From: Rhyzopertha dominica
Lineage: Eukaryota > Arthropoda > Insecta > Coleoptera > Bostrichidae
Length of the DNA stretch: 64,000 bases
NCBI GenBank assembly: GCA_025024175.1
Contig: QCXZ01000001.1
Location: forward strand, 31,986,942-32,050,941
Direction of reading: 5' to 3'
A model generated the notes under the pieces. The model was not told the origin of the DNA. It was given only the letters and a program-made list of their open reading frames with translations, and did no database searches. Positions 47,884 through 61,264 of the stretch are shown here, piece by piece. Position 1 is the first letter of the stretch. Each line of letters opens with the position of its first letter. Position numbers and translations under genes: made by a program.

Positions 47884-50800
47884 ATGGGTGCCGTTTTGGG
47901 CCTTTGTTCTGCTGCACAGGTAAAGCTGCGTAATTATTCTTACATGTATTTAGCTAACCATGAAATTTTTAGCTTGCCTGCTGCTGTGGTAGCGCAGCAT
48001 GCTCACTCTGCTGTTCAGCATGTCCGTCGTGTCGAAATTCTACATCATCTCGACTTATGTATGCAATCATGCTGTTAGTTGGAACAATCGTTGCTTGTAT
48101 AACATTGTCACCGGGATTACAAGATGCATTAAAGAAAGTAAGTATTTGAATGTTTCAAATAAGGAGTGGTTGATAATTTGAGAAAATTGTAGGTGCCGTT
48201 TTGTCAGAATAACACACATTATTTACCTGATTCAGTAGCAATTAACTGCGATAAGGCAGTTGGATACTTAGCGGTTTATAGAATTTGTTTTATTCTAACA
48301 TGCTTTTTTGCACTGATGGCACTGATTATGGTTGGAGTTAGATCTTCAAAGGATCCACGGGCTGGCATCCAAAATGGGTAAGACAGCAACATTGTTGATA
48401 AAACTATAATTTGTATTTCATATTGTGACTAATATTTCTATAGATTTTTGAATCAAAATTTTTGATTTATTTTAATCTTGTGTACAGTTCAGTTCGTTGA
48501 GCCTTAATATATCAGTTCAGTGTTGTTTACTTTGATCATGTGATTATTACTAAACACATTTAGTAATTGTTTTTGACCATGAAATATTGTTTTTTAAGTT
48601 GAAATTTTCAGGCTCAAATTTAATACTTCCTAAACAGTAAATTTTTCAAATTATTTATATAACTTTGTGATAAGTTCTTGCTCAACTATAAACATAGTTT
48701 AATATTATATGTGAAATTTAATAATTGAATGGTGTGCATTTTAGGGAATTTTTGTTTTACCTATATATAACAAGTACTAGAATAAAAAAATACCTGTATT
48801 CTACATGAGTGTTGTTTATGACATCTTTGTAATTTTTTCTAATTGAGTTTTTCTTTGTATCTTAATTTGTTAAGCATCTTTTTTTTAAACTCACATTATG
48901 CCAACATTTTCATCCTTATTCATGACTGTAAATTTTGCGTTTTATTAAGCATAATTGTTTTGTTTTAATTTCTTCATATTGATATGTAAAAAGAGTCTTT
49001 GGCTTTGTGATTAAAAAATGGATTTTCTAAAAATTTATAATCTTCAGCTCACGAGAGGTTTGGTGTTTGATCCTCGCTTCTGTAGTAATACCGATGCAAA
49101 AATTATATGGTGTAAAAGATTATAATAATGTACATCAAATGCTTAAGGTAACTAATGTATTTCAGTTAATAAGGATTAATACTGCATCTGTGTAAATAAA
49201 TTTCCATTTACTGCATTGTGCGTGACCACTTTTTTAGAAGGTAGAATGGGTATAGTAAGCTATCCCTAAAAGATAGATATGTGCCTTTACATTTACATTT
49301 CTCAAAGCAAAAATCAAGCCTTATCAACACGAGAATCTCTCCTTAACCACTTTTTAAAATATTAGCTAATTGTAAAATGTTGAATATTTTTAAGTATATA
49401 AGTAATTAATCTATGAATTAATCTGATTTACTTTTAGATTTTGGGGTATCAAATATTTGTTAGTCATCGGGGGAATAATAGGAGCATTTTTCATTCCTGA
49501 GGGTTCATTTGGCCCTACATGGATGTACTTTGGAATGATAGGAGGCTTCCTCTTTATCCTAATCCAGTTAATCCTCATAGTAGATTTTGCTCACTCCCTA
49601 GCTGAAACATGGGTTGGTAATTACGAAGAAACAGAATCCAGAGGATGGTATTTTGCTTTATTATTTGTAACGTTCTTTAACTATGCCCTTACCATCACAG
49701 GAGTTACATTGCTGTTTGTTTTCTTCACTAAGGTAATGAAATTTACGCAGTCAGTTGAATGTATGTTAGCATGGTATTTGTTCTAGTCTGACGGCTGTGA
49801 CCTGAACAAGTTCTATATTTCCTTCAACTTGATCTTATGTGTGATCATAAGTATTATTTCGATTTTGCCCGCTGTGCAGGAAAAATTGCCTCGATCTGGT
49901 CTGTTGCAGTCTTCGATTGTTTCATTGTACATGACATACTTGACTTGGTCTGCGGTATCCAATCAACCAGGTAGGTGAATTTTACTAATGGAACATACCT
50001 AAAAATGGAAGGTGCAGCACAAAGACACACAACAGAAGTTCTTAAAACATAAAAATATACCTACTGGAGATTTATAGTTTAGGGTGGCAGGTTCATTATT
50101 TTAAATAGAGGTATGTTAAATTAACGTCAGCTTCTATTATGGTTGCCATTCTACATGTTATTATCATGGTAAATATTTTACAAACATTTAGACATTAACG
50201 GTATAGACCATGATGGCTGCTAAGAAATGGAGATCTGTGTTCTATTTCTGTTCTGTCTACTGACAAAAATTTTTCTTCTTTTACTCACAAATAGTATATA
50301 TTGGTCCATGATCCATGGAAGAAAAGATTGGGTATATGCTGGTGCTGTCATTGGTTACGGTTAACCGCTTACAATATCACATATGAACCATTATAAGTGA
50401 CCCTGTAACTTGTAATAACCAGTTATGAAACTGGTTAATATTGACAGGGTACGAAACTGGTTATGAATTAATCTGTCATGAAATGCGCACAATGATCATT
50501 TAGTAGTGACAGTGTTATTTAAAACCTTTGAATTAGTTTGTGAGCACTGCAAATATCTGTACCTTTTTATAGGAAAGTCTCTATGTCCAAAAAGAAACGT
50601 CAATTTGTAAAGTTTTAGGCATGACATTGTATAAGTTAACCGATTAACCTAAAGACTATTAATCAGTTAATATAAATCGTTCTACATCAAATTGGTTACT
50701 GGTTACCACATAGATTTATCATTTTTATCAAACCTTTTTTTCTGTATTCAGTTTTTGTCCTAACTGCCATACTAAACATAACGGTCACTTTTGACAGTAT

Positions 50801-53800
50801 TAGATACTCAATGGTACTAGTCTATACAGTACTCAGCAAAATTACTAAATGATACACTGAATAATTTTTCAATTGAGTGTAGTGAAGAAACTCACCAAGA
50901 ATGATGTAATTACAAAAAAAAGTAATTGTAATTAGTTTTATGTATTTTTTTTATTCTCCCTTTTTTGTTGATGGCACAATTGGAGATAACAATATACAAT
51001 TTATATTAACTCAGTTTCCATCTGAAGGATTTATATTCTGTATGTTAATATTATGTTTATTTTTCAAGGAAATAGCTATTAAAATGTAAAAACTAATACA
51101 TGGTATTTCATAATGAGGTTACAATATTTTAGGGGGTTGTTTTCCGAGATATTTTAGGAGGAGTCTTGTAAATATTTTTAACATGAGTCCTCCCTGTCAA
51201 AATATTCAAATCTCAAAATTGCATATTTTCAGTTAGTTCCAGTCTATTTTATAGCGGTATCTTCTCTTTCAAATTATATTTATGAAGAGTTAAAACTACC
51301 AACCCTGTTTTTATTTCTATCACAACATTTTTCTGTTTTTTAATTTCATTGGAACAATAATTTAATTTTATACTTTTCACACTAGTGTTTCTGTGTGACT
51401 TTTGGTTTGGAAACCAAAAAAAAATTAAATTGGTTTTCTTTGCTGTATTAAATTGTCACCAACAGTTACTAAAAAACATTGTGGGTGGCTGTCATTTTTG
51501 GCATTGTTTTTTCAACATATCTGCCTTTGGGCATGCTATTCAACCTTTTGATGCAAACTTATAGTGTCACAAAAAGTGAAAAAATTTGTGTAACTATCTT
51601 AACTGATTAAAATCTGAAATGCAGTATACCACTTCATTACAGAACATAAGAAGGGGAATAAGTTTATTGATTCGTATCTCTGTGTTAAAAAAAATACATT
51701 AGGTAAAATAAGGTTGTGTATATTATGTATTTGTTAAAAATGGATGGTACACTATAAAGGTTCTATAATTCTGCCTTTCATTGGCTGTTGCGATCCCATA
51801 TGGATTTATTCAGGCTTACAGAGTAAAAAGTATGGTGGTGACAACAAAATACACTGGATTTTATTTCTAGAGCCAACAACTTTGAAAAATCACAGCATCC
51901 CTTCAAAGATAATTTTAAAACAAAAAAAATGCCAACAATGGTTATTTCAACATGTTTCTTTGCTATTCATATACTTATTTATTTTCTTGGTGCTAGTTCA
52001 TTTAGGTCACCCAGGGTGCAAAATGAGGAGGCGAACAGCTTTCAACCTCTTGCTTCAAACAATCTTTGCGACAAGATACGACACTTTTCAATTACTTGTG
52101 GATATGACAATAATTATTTTTTTTGTATTTAGATAGTAACTGCAATCCTGGCTTACTGGGCATAGTAGGTGCTGGAAGTACTGTAAGTGCTACTCAAATG
52201 GGCTTTGATAAGGAGAGCATTATTGGTCTGATAGTATGGATGGCTTGTGTGCTTTATTCGTCTTTGAGATCAGCTAGCAAGTCATCAAAGATCACCATGT
52301 CTGATAATGTTCTTGTTAAAGACAATGGAGCTGGTGAGTATCAAAGATAGTCCAGTACTTATTCACATTTTCACTTTAATTAAAGAGTTGCAGGCAAAAG
52401 TGTAATTTGTATTGGTTTTATAATTTTTGTCACTTCAAACTTTATATACTGCACGTCAAAATTAACGCACCACTAAGAATGGGGTCGTCCCACAATTTTT
52501 TTTGTTTTACATTTAAAATGTACATAAAAATTGAAGCACAAAGATATTTTTTTGCGATTTTTTCCTGTTCTTGTTTACTGAGAAAAAAAATGTGAATGTA
52601 TGGATTTTCAATATCCGTTTCAAATACTTCGATATTCCACCATGGGGATGACGTAAAAAGTTCTCAAGGTGAAGAAAGCGAGAAACGCCAATAATAGCCA
52701 GTGCTCTAGCGGCATTGCAAGTAATATTTGTTTACATTTTTTTTTGGGCTACATCATGTTGCCAATGTGGGCAAATTTTCGCGAGACTGTGAGGAAAGTA
52801 CTCGTAAACTGGCATTGTGATTGATACCTAGGTCGACTTAAGGCATATTTGTGAAAATAACTTAAATCATCCTTCAGTCAGTTTATTCTATAATGAACAG
52901 TTTAATATAATAAGCGCATTCACTGGCCTTTTGTTGAAACACGAAAGCACTTTAACCATCGAACCTGCTTTTGAACCAATGTTTTTATTATGAGGAATTA
53001 AATGACGCTTGACACTTGATAATATTTAAAGTTTGTATACTTACGTATGAGAACGATATGATAAATTTTGAAACTGTCAGGACTGTCTCTGGCCGTCGTT
53101 AGGAAGAAAATGGTAAAGTACCGCTGACAACATCGCACGTTCGTACATGCTGCATGTGTCACATGTGTAACGAATAACCCTAACAACTCTAGCCATGCGT
53201 TTTTGTTTACATAGTTTGGTCAAACATTCGAGTTTCGTATTTGTCAGATTAATTTTTCTACCGCCGTTTGTTACGAGTTGAATTAATCTAAAAGCAAAAT
53301 AGATGCATAGCACTAGTATTTATGATGTAAGCAATAAAGGGCATAGTTTAAAACTATCAAATTTTAATGTGCGGGACGACCCTATTGACTACAATTATAA
53401 AATGGATTTTTTTTCGGCTGATCTGATTTTTATAATTTTTGGTTTCAATCATAGCTTCATTTCTCAGCAATGATGTGTTTTCGAAATTTTCATTCAACTT
53501 TCAGTCTTCAGTGTCTACAGGTTGTTTAATCGAGGATGCTTTACAATTTTCCAAGAGATGCACTAACTACAACAGCAAATGACAATCGGAATTAAACTAT
53601 AGCCCCTACTTCCCTGAACATTTTTTTTTTATTCACGCCAATATCTTTGTAATTTATTAATAGAGATACACAGTTTTGAAGCATATCATTTAACAAGACG
53701 CACACCAATTTTAAAAATATAAACTGTACTGATGAGCTGTAATGAGAGCGAAATAGATCTATCTGCAGTTGGTTGAGGTGTAGACAGCACAGCATAGACA

Positions 53801-55772
53801 TGCATTTTATACATTTAACATGTCAAAGCGAGGTGTTTCTTTTTTTGTTTGTAACAGCAAGAAATCTCCAAGTACAACTTAATGGTACTGATAATCTCCA
53901 AACAAGTGTAGCTACTGTAGGAAGGCGTCTTAAGGAGCAGAATTTGAGCTTAGGAATTCCTGCAAGAGGACCGATGTTAATGGCAAACCATCATAGAGCG
54001 AGACAGCAGTTTGCTCGACAACATGTGGATTGGAATCTTGAGGATTGGGAACATGTCTCATTCATGGACGAATCCAGGTGTTGCCTATGTAACTGCGACC
54101 TCCGCGTAGTAGTTCTCCAATGGCCAAATGAGTGTCATGCAAAATGCAATGTTCATCAAATCGCCCCATTTAATGGAGGTCTGTAAAGGTTTGGGGAGGT
54201 ATTTCTTTGACAGCCCGGACAGAACTTGTCTCTTTCCATGGAGGCAATTTGACCAGTGATCGTTACATTTGAGAAATTTTATCTCGGCATGTTATCCCAT
54301 TTGCTCCTTACATCGGAATAACTTTTTGCTAATGCAAGATCGCATGTTGCTGGTGTAGTGCAGGAGGTTGATATTGAGACTCTAGACAATAGAACATTTG
54401 TGGGATAATATGGGTGGACAACTTTGGAACCATCAGCCACTGCCTGCCTCTCTTGACGACATTGAAAACACAATCATGGAAATATGGAACAACACGGAGC
54501 AAGACCAGATTAGACGGCTGGTTTTAAGTATGAGCAAGCGATGTGAAGCTGTTATTAGGAGTAGAGGTGGCAATACGAGATATTGATTTTTTGCAATCTT
54601 TTTTGTTATCACTTTTCTTTTTACCTATAGATAGTGTTCTTGTTGTTGTAGTGCTCTTAAGTTTAATTTTGTTGTTGTATAGTTCTTCAATTTTCATAAA
54701 TAACTTTAAAACTGTGTATCTCCATTAATAACAAAGATATTGGCATGAATCAAAAAAAGAAAATGTTCAGGAAAAGTGTGGCTATAGTTGAATTCCAATT
54801 GACATCTGCAGTTGTAGTTTGTGCATCCCTTTGGGAAATTGTGAATTTTGCGGAAAATAGCATCCTCATTTATACACCCTGTATATAGATACTGAACACT
54901 GAAATTAGAATGAAAATTTCAAAATCAGCATCATTGCTGAGAAATGAAGCTACAATTGAAACCGAAAATCATCAAAATCGGATTAATCGTTCGAGAGAAA
55001 ATTCATTTTAAAATTGTAGTCAATTCTTAGTGTTCCATTAATTTTGACACGTAGTGTAATTTTACTATTTGGTACACTTCGATTCTGGCACTAAACTGTA
55101 CGCTAGATGTTGTTTTAGCTTTTAATTTCTTATTTTCAACTAAATGCCATAGCATTATGACTATTTTCCATTTTTAACTTTGCAATGCATACTAATTTCG
55201 CTCTATTGCAGTGCGTGGAAGTGGTGACCTAAATCTAGTCTCCCACGAAGGTATGACATTCTTTTATCCCCGACTCCCTCTAGCCAGTAGAATGCATCNT
55301 TTGTGTTGTAACCTGGGGACATAATGCTATGCACTTAGTAACTCTCCTTGCTTTTCTGGGCTTTCTTTTACTCTGTTCTTTTTTTGTTTTTCGTTCCAAA
55401 CTGAAGGCTATGAAACTATCACAGGTGACAATGGCAGCAGAGATGGAGGGGAGAGTGGCACCAAGGTGTGGGACAATGAAGAAGATTCTGTTGCTTACAG
55501 CTGGAGCTTTTTCCATGTCATGTTCGCTCTTGCAACTTTGTATGTGATGATGACATTGACCAATTGGTACAAGTAAGTAAATAAAAAATGGTCATATTAG
55601 AGTTCTATTGCAACAATATTTTTTCTCCTGTAGACCCAACTCAAGCCTGAATACCTTGAATGCGAACTCTGCTTCAATGTGGGTAAAAGCCATTTCCAGC
55701 TGGTGCTGCCTTTTGCTGTATGGATGGACCCTTGTAGCACCTATCCTTCTTCCTAACAGAGAATTCAATTAA
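47884..55772 (+). CDS. Serinc: Serine incorporator (Serinc/TMS1 family)
   Basis: Nine exons: 47884-47919, 47973-48137, 48193-48377, 49438-49732, 49787-49970, 52133-52333, 55212-55250, 55407-55572 and 55634-55772 (TAA); 469 aa, normal for the family. Seen: [12 protein letters not shown] start, the Cys-rich [19 protein letters not shown] segment, about ten hydrophobic spans (e.g. [50 protein letters not shown]), [51 protein letters not shown] and [29 protein letters not shown]. Serincs are multipass membrane proteins linked to serine-derived lipid supply and lipid scrambling. The acidic loop encoded by the small exons 7 and 8 is the variable cytosolic part. Intron 6 carries a nested DNA transposon. 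Confidence 0.96.
49971..52132. other. Serinc intron 5, no recognisable element
   Basis: AT-rich. A block near 50340-50720 has repeated 'aactggtta' and 'ggttaac' motifs that could be a decayed repeat. The ORFs near 51.7-52.1 kb show no family motif. Confidence 0.4.
52482..53386. mobile_element. Nested 0.9-kb TIR element
   Basis: Starts ggggtcgtcccac and ends gtgcgggacgaccct, imperfect inverted ends of about 13-15 bp. It sits inside the left TIR of the Tc1-like element, so it is younger. 'AT' flanks both sides. No recognisable transposase; a non-autonomous DNA transposon. Confidence 0.65.
53857..54586 (+). pseudogene. Tc1-like transposase remnant
   Basis: Starts within the catalytic region: [49 protein letters not shown] (first Asp), APFNGG, then frame changes. 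The [21 protein letters not shown] and [20 protein letters not shown]-terminal part ends RGGNTRY, TGA at 54584-54586. The N-terminal HTH is missing and the second Asp and Glu sections are out of frame. Inactive. Confidence 0.8.
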
Positions 55773-56073
55773 GGGGTGTCTTACTATTGAATCTTCTACC
55801 TTGCCACTGTTTTCCTTTTTCGAGTTAATGCTAATCTTAACAGTGGTTACAAATTAATTACAGTGATGTGAACTTTTGTATTTATATGTAATATAGTTCC
55901 CTGCAGCTGAGATTTAGGAGAAAAACGGCTGAAACTGAATGTGATTGTGTAAGGCAATGCTTTTGTATGTAACAGTCTTGCTTACTTATATATATTGTTG
56001 GATTAATTAGATGATTTAGTTGTATTCTAATAGCCCATTATAATTATGTTATGTGATAATGTAGGACCTTTAA

Positions 56074-56079
56074 AATAAA
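56074..56079 (+). promoter_or_regulatory. Serinc polyadenylation signal
   Basis: AATAAA about 300 bases after the stop, giving a moderate 3' UTR. Confidence 0.5.
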
Positions 56080-56564
56080 TTCAACACTTCAGAATTTCTT
56101 ACAAAATGCCTGATCAATATTAGATGCCAAACTAAGAAATGTCCATTAGAAAGAGAAAGGAAACTAGTGCTACCTCATGTTAAGGTGTAAATAAGTCAGT
56201 TCATGATTGTAAAGATTACTGTACAGGGTGTCCCATTTTTCTTGTAATTNTAGAGTATGTCGGTAACTGTTAATGCTAGAGGGTTGCAGCTTCGACATTA
56301 CTGTATTACTTTTCTGTTCAGCTGTACCGTCACGATTTTTGTATCGTCTTTTGTCTTAAAGCCATAGCCAACTTTTGGAAATTGTAACATTTCTGCAGCT
56401 CTCAATTTCTCGCTTGGGTATGTAGAGACAAAAAAACTGTAAAGATTTTTTTATAGATATTTGTATTTTGAATCCTACGGCATACCCCGTAATTTTTTAT
56501 GTCACATTTTTTGAGATATAACACTCTAGCATTTTTTAAAATACAAACCATAGTTGGTTTTGCT

Positions 56565-57055
56565 GTGGTTGAAAAGGCCTAATTTTTCTGATTAAAAAAA
56601 TTGTATAGGTACATTGTGGGGTTTATTTTTACTAATTTTGGAATAATCATTTTTTTAAATAATTTAATCATATTTTACGTTTACATCCAGGAGGCTATGG
56701 AATAAGAAAGCACACGATATAATTTATATTAAGTAAAAATTTGAATCCTTTAAAAATAATATATGCATATTTGAACACATACATAACATTCCTAAGAGCG
56801 CTCGTGCATTTTTCTTAATCATAATCTAGGAGGCCATGTAACTGATGAAAATTATTTTTTATTTGGAGATAAGTACCTATGCATTGTTTACCATCCAGTA
56901 TTTACATCCATTTTGACGAAAAATGTAAAATCTCATTAAATTATTACAAAAATTGGAATTTTACCAAAATTAGTAAAGATAAACCTAACAATGTATACAT
57001 TTTCTTAATCAGAAAAAAAAGTTCTTTTCAACCATACTAAAACCTTAGAGCATAA
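56565..57055. repeat. Imperfect palindrome nested in the left arm
   Basis: 'ggttgaaaaggcctaatttt...tttactaattttgg' and its complement 'ccaaaattagtaaagat...tttcaaccat' fold onto each other across about 490 bp. It interrupts similarity between the two large arms, so it is probably a later foldback insertion. Confidence 0.55.
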
Positions 57056-57353
57056 AGAATAAGAGTACTCACGTAATGCTATAAAGCGTTATGCGGACTA
57101 CTACATCGAACACCGGGGGGCATCCTAAAATCCATCTGGTGATCGATGCAGGTAACTAAAATTCTGCGTTGGTTTGTGACCACGGGCGGCATGGTGCGAA
57201 GCGTGACTATGCAGTGCATAGCCGTGTTGCCGGTGCTACTTGTTAGGTAATAATTCTGATGAATTCATGTTTCTTGACATATTATGTCTTAAGCATATTG
57301 CAACAGCAGGCGTTTCATGAAACGCCTAGACTTCGAAAATGACTGGACTAAAT

Positions 57354-58257
57354 GTAAAATGAAGCAATAAGCAGCATAATTTGACGTTGCGCCTGATACA
57401 TTTAGGCGTTTTGACATACGCCTAGGTGTTTTACAAACAGCGCATTCGAATTTCGGCGTATTTTAAAACAATGCCACTATCAAGCACTGTTTTACAATGA
57501 CCCTACCTTAACCAGGCGTTTTATATAAAAAGAGCTCAAACATAATTCTAACAATTTATCGAAAATTTATCTGTTGACCTATTTATTAAAAACACGAAAA
57601 TACATTATGTGAATGCAAAATAAGACATACACGTTTCCAAAAAAAAAATGTCGTCACTCTGATAATGAAAAATTTGGCCATCTGTTTAGGTACCTACCTA
57701 TATTTAAGCACAATAAAAATACATACATAGGTATGTATATGTAAAAAGAAAACATATTTTTCTAAACAAATGCAATAGGTTATTCCCACAAAGGCGATCA
57801 AAATTTAGGAATCCGTTTACATAAGTTTCCATTTAAACACAATACAAACACGTAAGTGTAAAACCAGAATATGAAATATTTGTGTCTCAAAAACATGCAA
57901 AACGTAAGGATGGGAACTTCTTCAAGATTTAAAACTTGATTGTCAACATTTTCTAGGGTAGATATGGTAACAGTTGAGCGCGTTACGTTGTCAATTTTCG
58001 TAAAATCAGATACATCGATTTCTTCATTCTCAGGTGGTATGTCGTTTGTGTTTATAGCATTTTGTGGTGCGCCAATTAGAGTAAATCCTCTTCTGTAATT
58101 ATATCTTTGGTAGAATCTTTCGGCAGCGGAGAGTGGCATTCTTTTAAAATATGTCGAAACACGCATACCTGTTTTGTAAAACGCCTAAACGTATGGCAAA
58201 ACGCCTAAATGTATCAGGCGCAACGTCAAATCATGCTGCTTATTGCTTCATTTTACT
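57354..58257. mobile_element. Unclassified TIR element (~0.9 kb) with aggcgtttt repeats
   Basis: TIRs of about 85 bp: gtaaaatgaagcaataagc, then 'gacgttgcgcctgatac' and 'atttaggcgtttt', matching 58171-58257 inverted. The body contains a minus-strand ORF. No known transposase motif, so the superfamily is open. Confidence 0.6.
57798..58166 (-). CDS. Hypothetical ORF inside the TIR element
   Basis: 122 codons on the minus strand. The first 80 are polar and acidic (NTNDIPPENEEIDVSDFTKID) and the last 40 hydrophobic (KYFIFWFYTYVFVLCLNGN), which may be a membrane span or just AT-rich read-through. No family recognised. It overlaps the right TIR. Confidence 0.25.
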   Translation of the reverse strand: MRVSTYFKRMPLSAAERFYQRYNYRRGFTLIGAPQNAINTNDIPPENEEIDVSDFTKIDNVTRSTVTISTLENVDNQVLNLEEVPILTFCMFLRHKYFIFWFYTYVFVLCLNGNLCKRIPKF

Positions 58258-61200
58258 CATTAAATGAGTGAAGAAGTAAGATCTAAAGCAAGCCATCGTA
58301 AAGTAACACTAGCCCACGACGAAAACATTCATGCATTTAATAAGTATAGATAGCATTTCTTCGTTTCCTTTGCAGTCAATTCGCATAATATATTTATAAG
58401 ATATGCTATCCGTGTAATATTATTATAATAAATATAATATTCTTGTAACTAGTATACATGGAAATGTAAAGGAGCTTACCCTTTGAGCAATTTGCATTAT
58501 ATAATTCATTACAAGATACAGAGGCAGTAACTCAGAATTAGTGAATATATCCTTTGACGACCTGATAAATCATTTCGGTGTTTCGACTCGGTCCAACAAA
58601 GCAAAAATAAAAAATTTTAATAACTGCCATAAAATCGGAGTGTGTTGCTTCGGAAAAGCGTCAGATTTACAAATAAGCGAAGCATTTAAATCTTTTGCCT
58701 TCGAACACAACGAAAACAACAATATTTTTGGAAGCAGTTGCGATTTCGTGGTTTTTCGTAGATCACGTCTCGTTTCTAGTAAAATAATCGATTATTTTCG
58801 ATGCTGTTGATGTAACTGAGTATAAGAAACATAAATTTTGAGACGTCATGTAAACTCTTTACAAGTCTTTCTACTTCGAAAACGGAGTGTAGTTCAGAAG
58901 TAATCCAAGATCCAAGTGAGGTTCAGAATAACAAGTATTATAAAACACTTTTATAAACAGGTAAACAATATTATTGATTCATTCAAGCAATTTTTAAACA
59001 GAGTTAAATGCAATGTATATTAAATTTATATTTAAACATTACATTGAATTATTAGTAATTTTAACTAACTGTTGCGACAATGGCAAATGAAACATTTTTG
59101 TTAACGTTAGATAAATAAGAACATTTGATATGTTTCAAAATTCGTAATTCGTAAAAACCACATACACGTTTCGGTCTTCTAGGCCTTGCCCGAAGAATTT
59201 TGTAGGTAAACTAATGCTAATATTTGTATTATTATTAGGGAATCCCATCTGTTCATTAGAAATCTCCTCGAAGGGGGTAGTTACAGTGATTGGTACAATT
59301 AGTAATTCGTTACAATTACTCATAAGTTCAAAAAAATTATTACTTTTAAAATTTCCTTTACTGTACTAAAAGAAACAAACTGTTATCGTTAATTCTAGCC
59401 AATTCTAATGTTCGTTTTTACTATATTAACGATATTTTTGTAATAGAAATATGAGAATTTCAATTTTGATTTTCCAGATTTTGTGGTTGTTCTTGGACAT
59501 GTCTAGAAATCATATTATTGGGGGTAAACATGCACATTGTGACGTCATTTTTGGCCTCAATTTTTTGCATTACATTTCCGTATTAGGTCTAGCCTACGTT
59601 TGTTAGTGTTCTGACACTTGGTCCAGCCTGTGCGGTCAGAAGTCATAGCGGATCTAGCAAAATATCAATACACTAACAACTAACTGTGAAATACTCGTAA
59701 TGCAATTGAGGCGCTTAAGGGCAAAGAAGTGTAAGTGATTTTTTTCAATTTCAGAGATAACTACACGAATCGATTTGTATTTTTTTTCTCTATTTGCCAG
59801 GCCAACTTGTGTATCAGATTCTTGACTCAAAAGAAATTTCATTTATTCGATTATTCTTTCATAATGAATGTACCAGCAAAACCTTTTAACAAACAAAGAG
59901 AAAGATGTCAATTTCGAAAAAATAATCCATTGTTGAAGGCATGCACATTCAATAAAAGTCTTCGAAAAAGATTAATTTTAAAATGCTTTTTAAAAAAAGT
60001 TTTCCTTGTTTCTAACAGGTACCGTATATATTTTATCACTGAGAAGAATTTTTACAATAGGCTAGCTCTTTGTTAAAGGTAGACAAAATGTATGTGAGAC
60101 CACTTGTTTACTTGACTTGACTNGAATGTCATTATCACCCAGTATACCAGTATATTGACGAAAAATAATCTTCACACTTCATGATGCTATTTTTTAAATT
60201 CATAGCAATTTTTTTAGTCACGACTATGACTATGACTTAGGGCTCCGCCGGGCCCCGGTGCATTTGTACCGTCTGTACCGGGCTCTCGCCGGCCCTGACT
60301 ATCGAGATATAGGTATACATTATTTTGATGCACAATATACAGGATATACACATATTTTCGTTATTGTTTAAAAAAATTGTATATATAGGTAATACAATAT
60401 TACTGGCATAGAAAAATACAAACACGTTTTACATGCTTTTTCAGTTTCCATTCACATACCTACACATTTTTGAAATCGAAGGACTCGCAAAATTAAATTA
60501 TTTTATGTACGTCTATATTAGTACATTTTTGGCGCTCTAACGCCTTCCTATGCACATGTTTCTTTTCAGGCAATAGCAAATACCATATTTTTTGTCCTTA
60601 CGAAACGTTAATAATTAAAGAAAGATGTCATAAAATATTTGTTAGTTTATTGGATATGCTTCATGCTTAATACCTTAATCTGTTAAAATGTATACAGCTT
60701 AGAGTTATTATTTTATGGTACAAAATAGTTTGTATCCGAAAAACTAATTTAAAAGCTGAAATTATTAATACAGCTATTTATTTGTAACTTAGAAGATGCG
60801 TGATCAAATAGTATTTTTCTAATAACAAATTAACTTATTTTATATTCTTTAATTCCGAGTGCAAGGTAGCATCGCATGTTCACGTGGTTATATTTTATAG
60901 TTAATAATGCATGAGCTGTTTAGTTATTTTTTATTATAATATTATTAGAGATCTTTCTTGGTCGATTACGAAGCGAAACACTGCAGGCATAAATGCGTTT
61001 TACCAGCCGGCGATCCCGCCTGGATTACCACTAACGTGCTTACTGCTCAGTTAAAAATAAAATACGCGTGGCGTACGTGAACTCGCTATTCGGCAACGCC
61101 GGCCCGCGGTTTGGGTACCAAATGTTATATGATTTGTTAAAAGCAATGCGTCTCTTGAAATCTACATGTAGGGGCAGCACTTTCCACATGGTTTAAGGGG

Positions 61201-61264
61201 GACGGGGCCGGAGGAGAGGTTGTAACGCTTTGCCCTATAACGTGAGCACTCTGTTTCTTTTACT
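58258..61264. other. Repeat-rich, gene-poor stretch
   Basis: Contains small ORFs at 58541-58810 (+), 59135-59323 (-) and 59735-60076 (+), none with a certain family. There is a short GC-rich patch at 60240-60300 and a moderately GC-rich patch at 60960-61220. No exon structure. Confidence 0.4.

Larger units (their letters stand above)
52447..55056 (+). mobile_element. Tc1-like transposon with ~370-bp TIRs, interrupted by a nested element
   Basis: Ends 'tactgcacgtcaaaa' and the complement of 'cactacgtgtcaaaa', each next to TA. The left TIR is split: 52447-52481 continues at about 53387-53700, matching 54715-55056 inverted ('atctttgt(a/t)att', 'agatacacagtttt'). A transposase remnant lies between the TIRs. 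Inserted in Serinc intron 6, + orientation. Confidence 0.82.

Noticed and set aside
51744..52136. 130-codon ORF in Serinc intron 5 as an alternative exon
   Set aside because: No splice-consistent link to the Serinc frame, no family motif, and it runs through the acceptor of exon 6.
55280..55516. Minus-strand ORF over Serinc exon 8
   Set aside because: Antisense shadow of the confirmed Serinc exon.
60237..60425. GC-rich patch and small ORF as a gene start or CpG island
   Set aside because: Only about 60 bases are GC-rich and no exon or promoter element follows.
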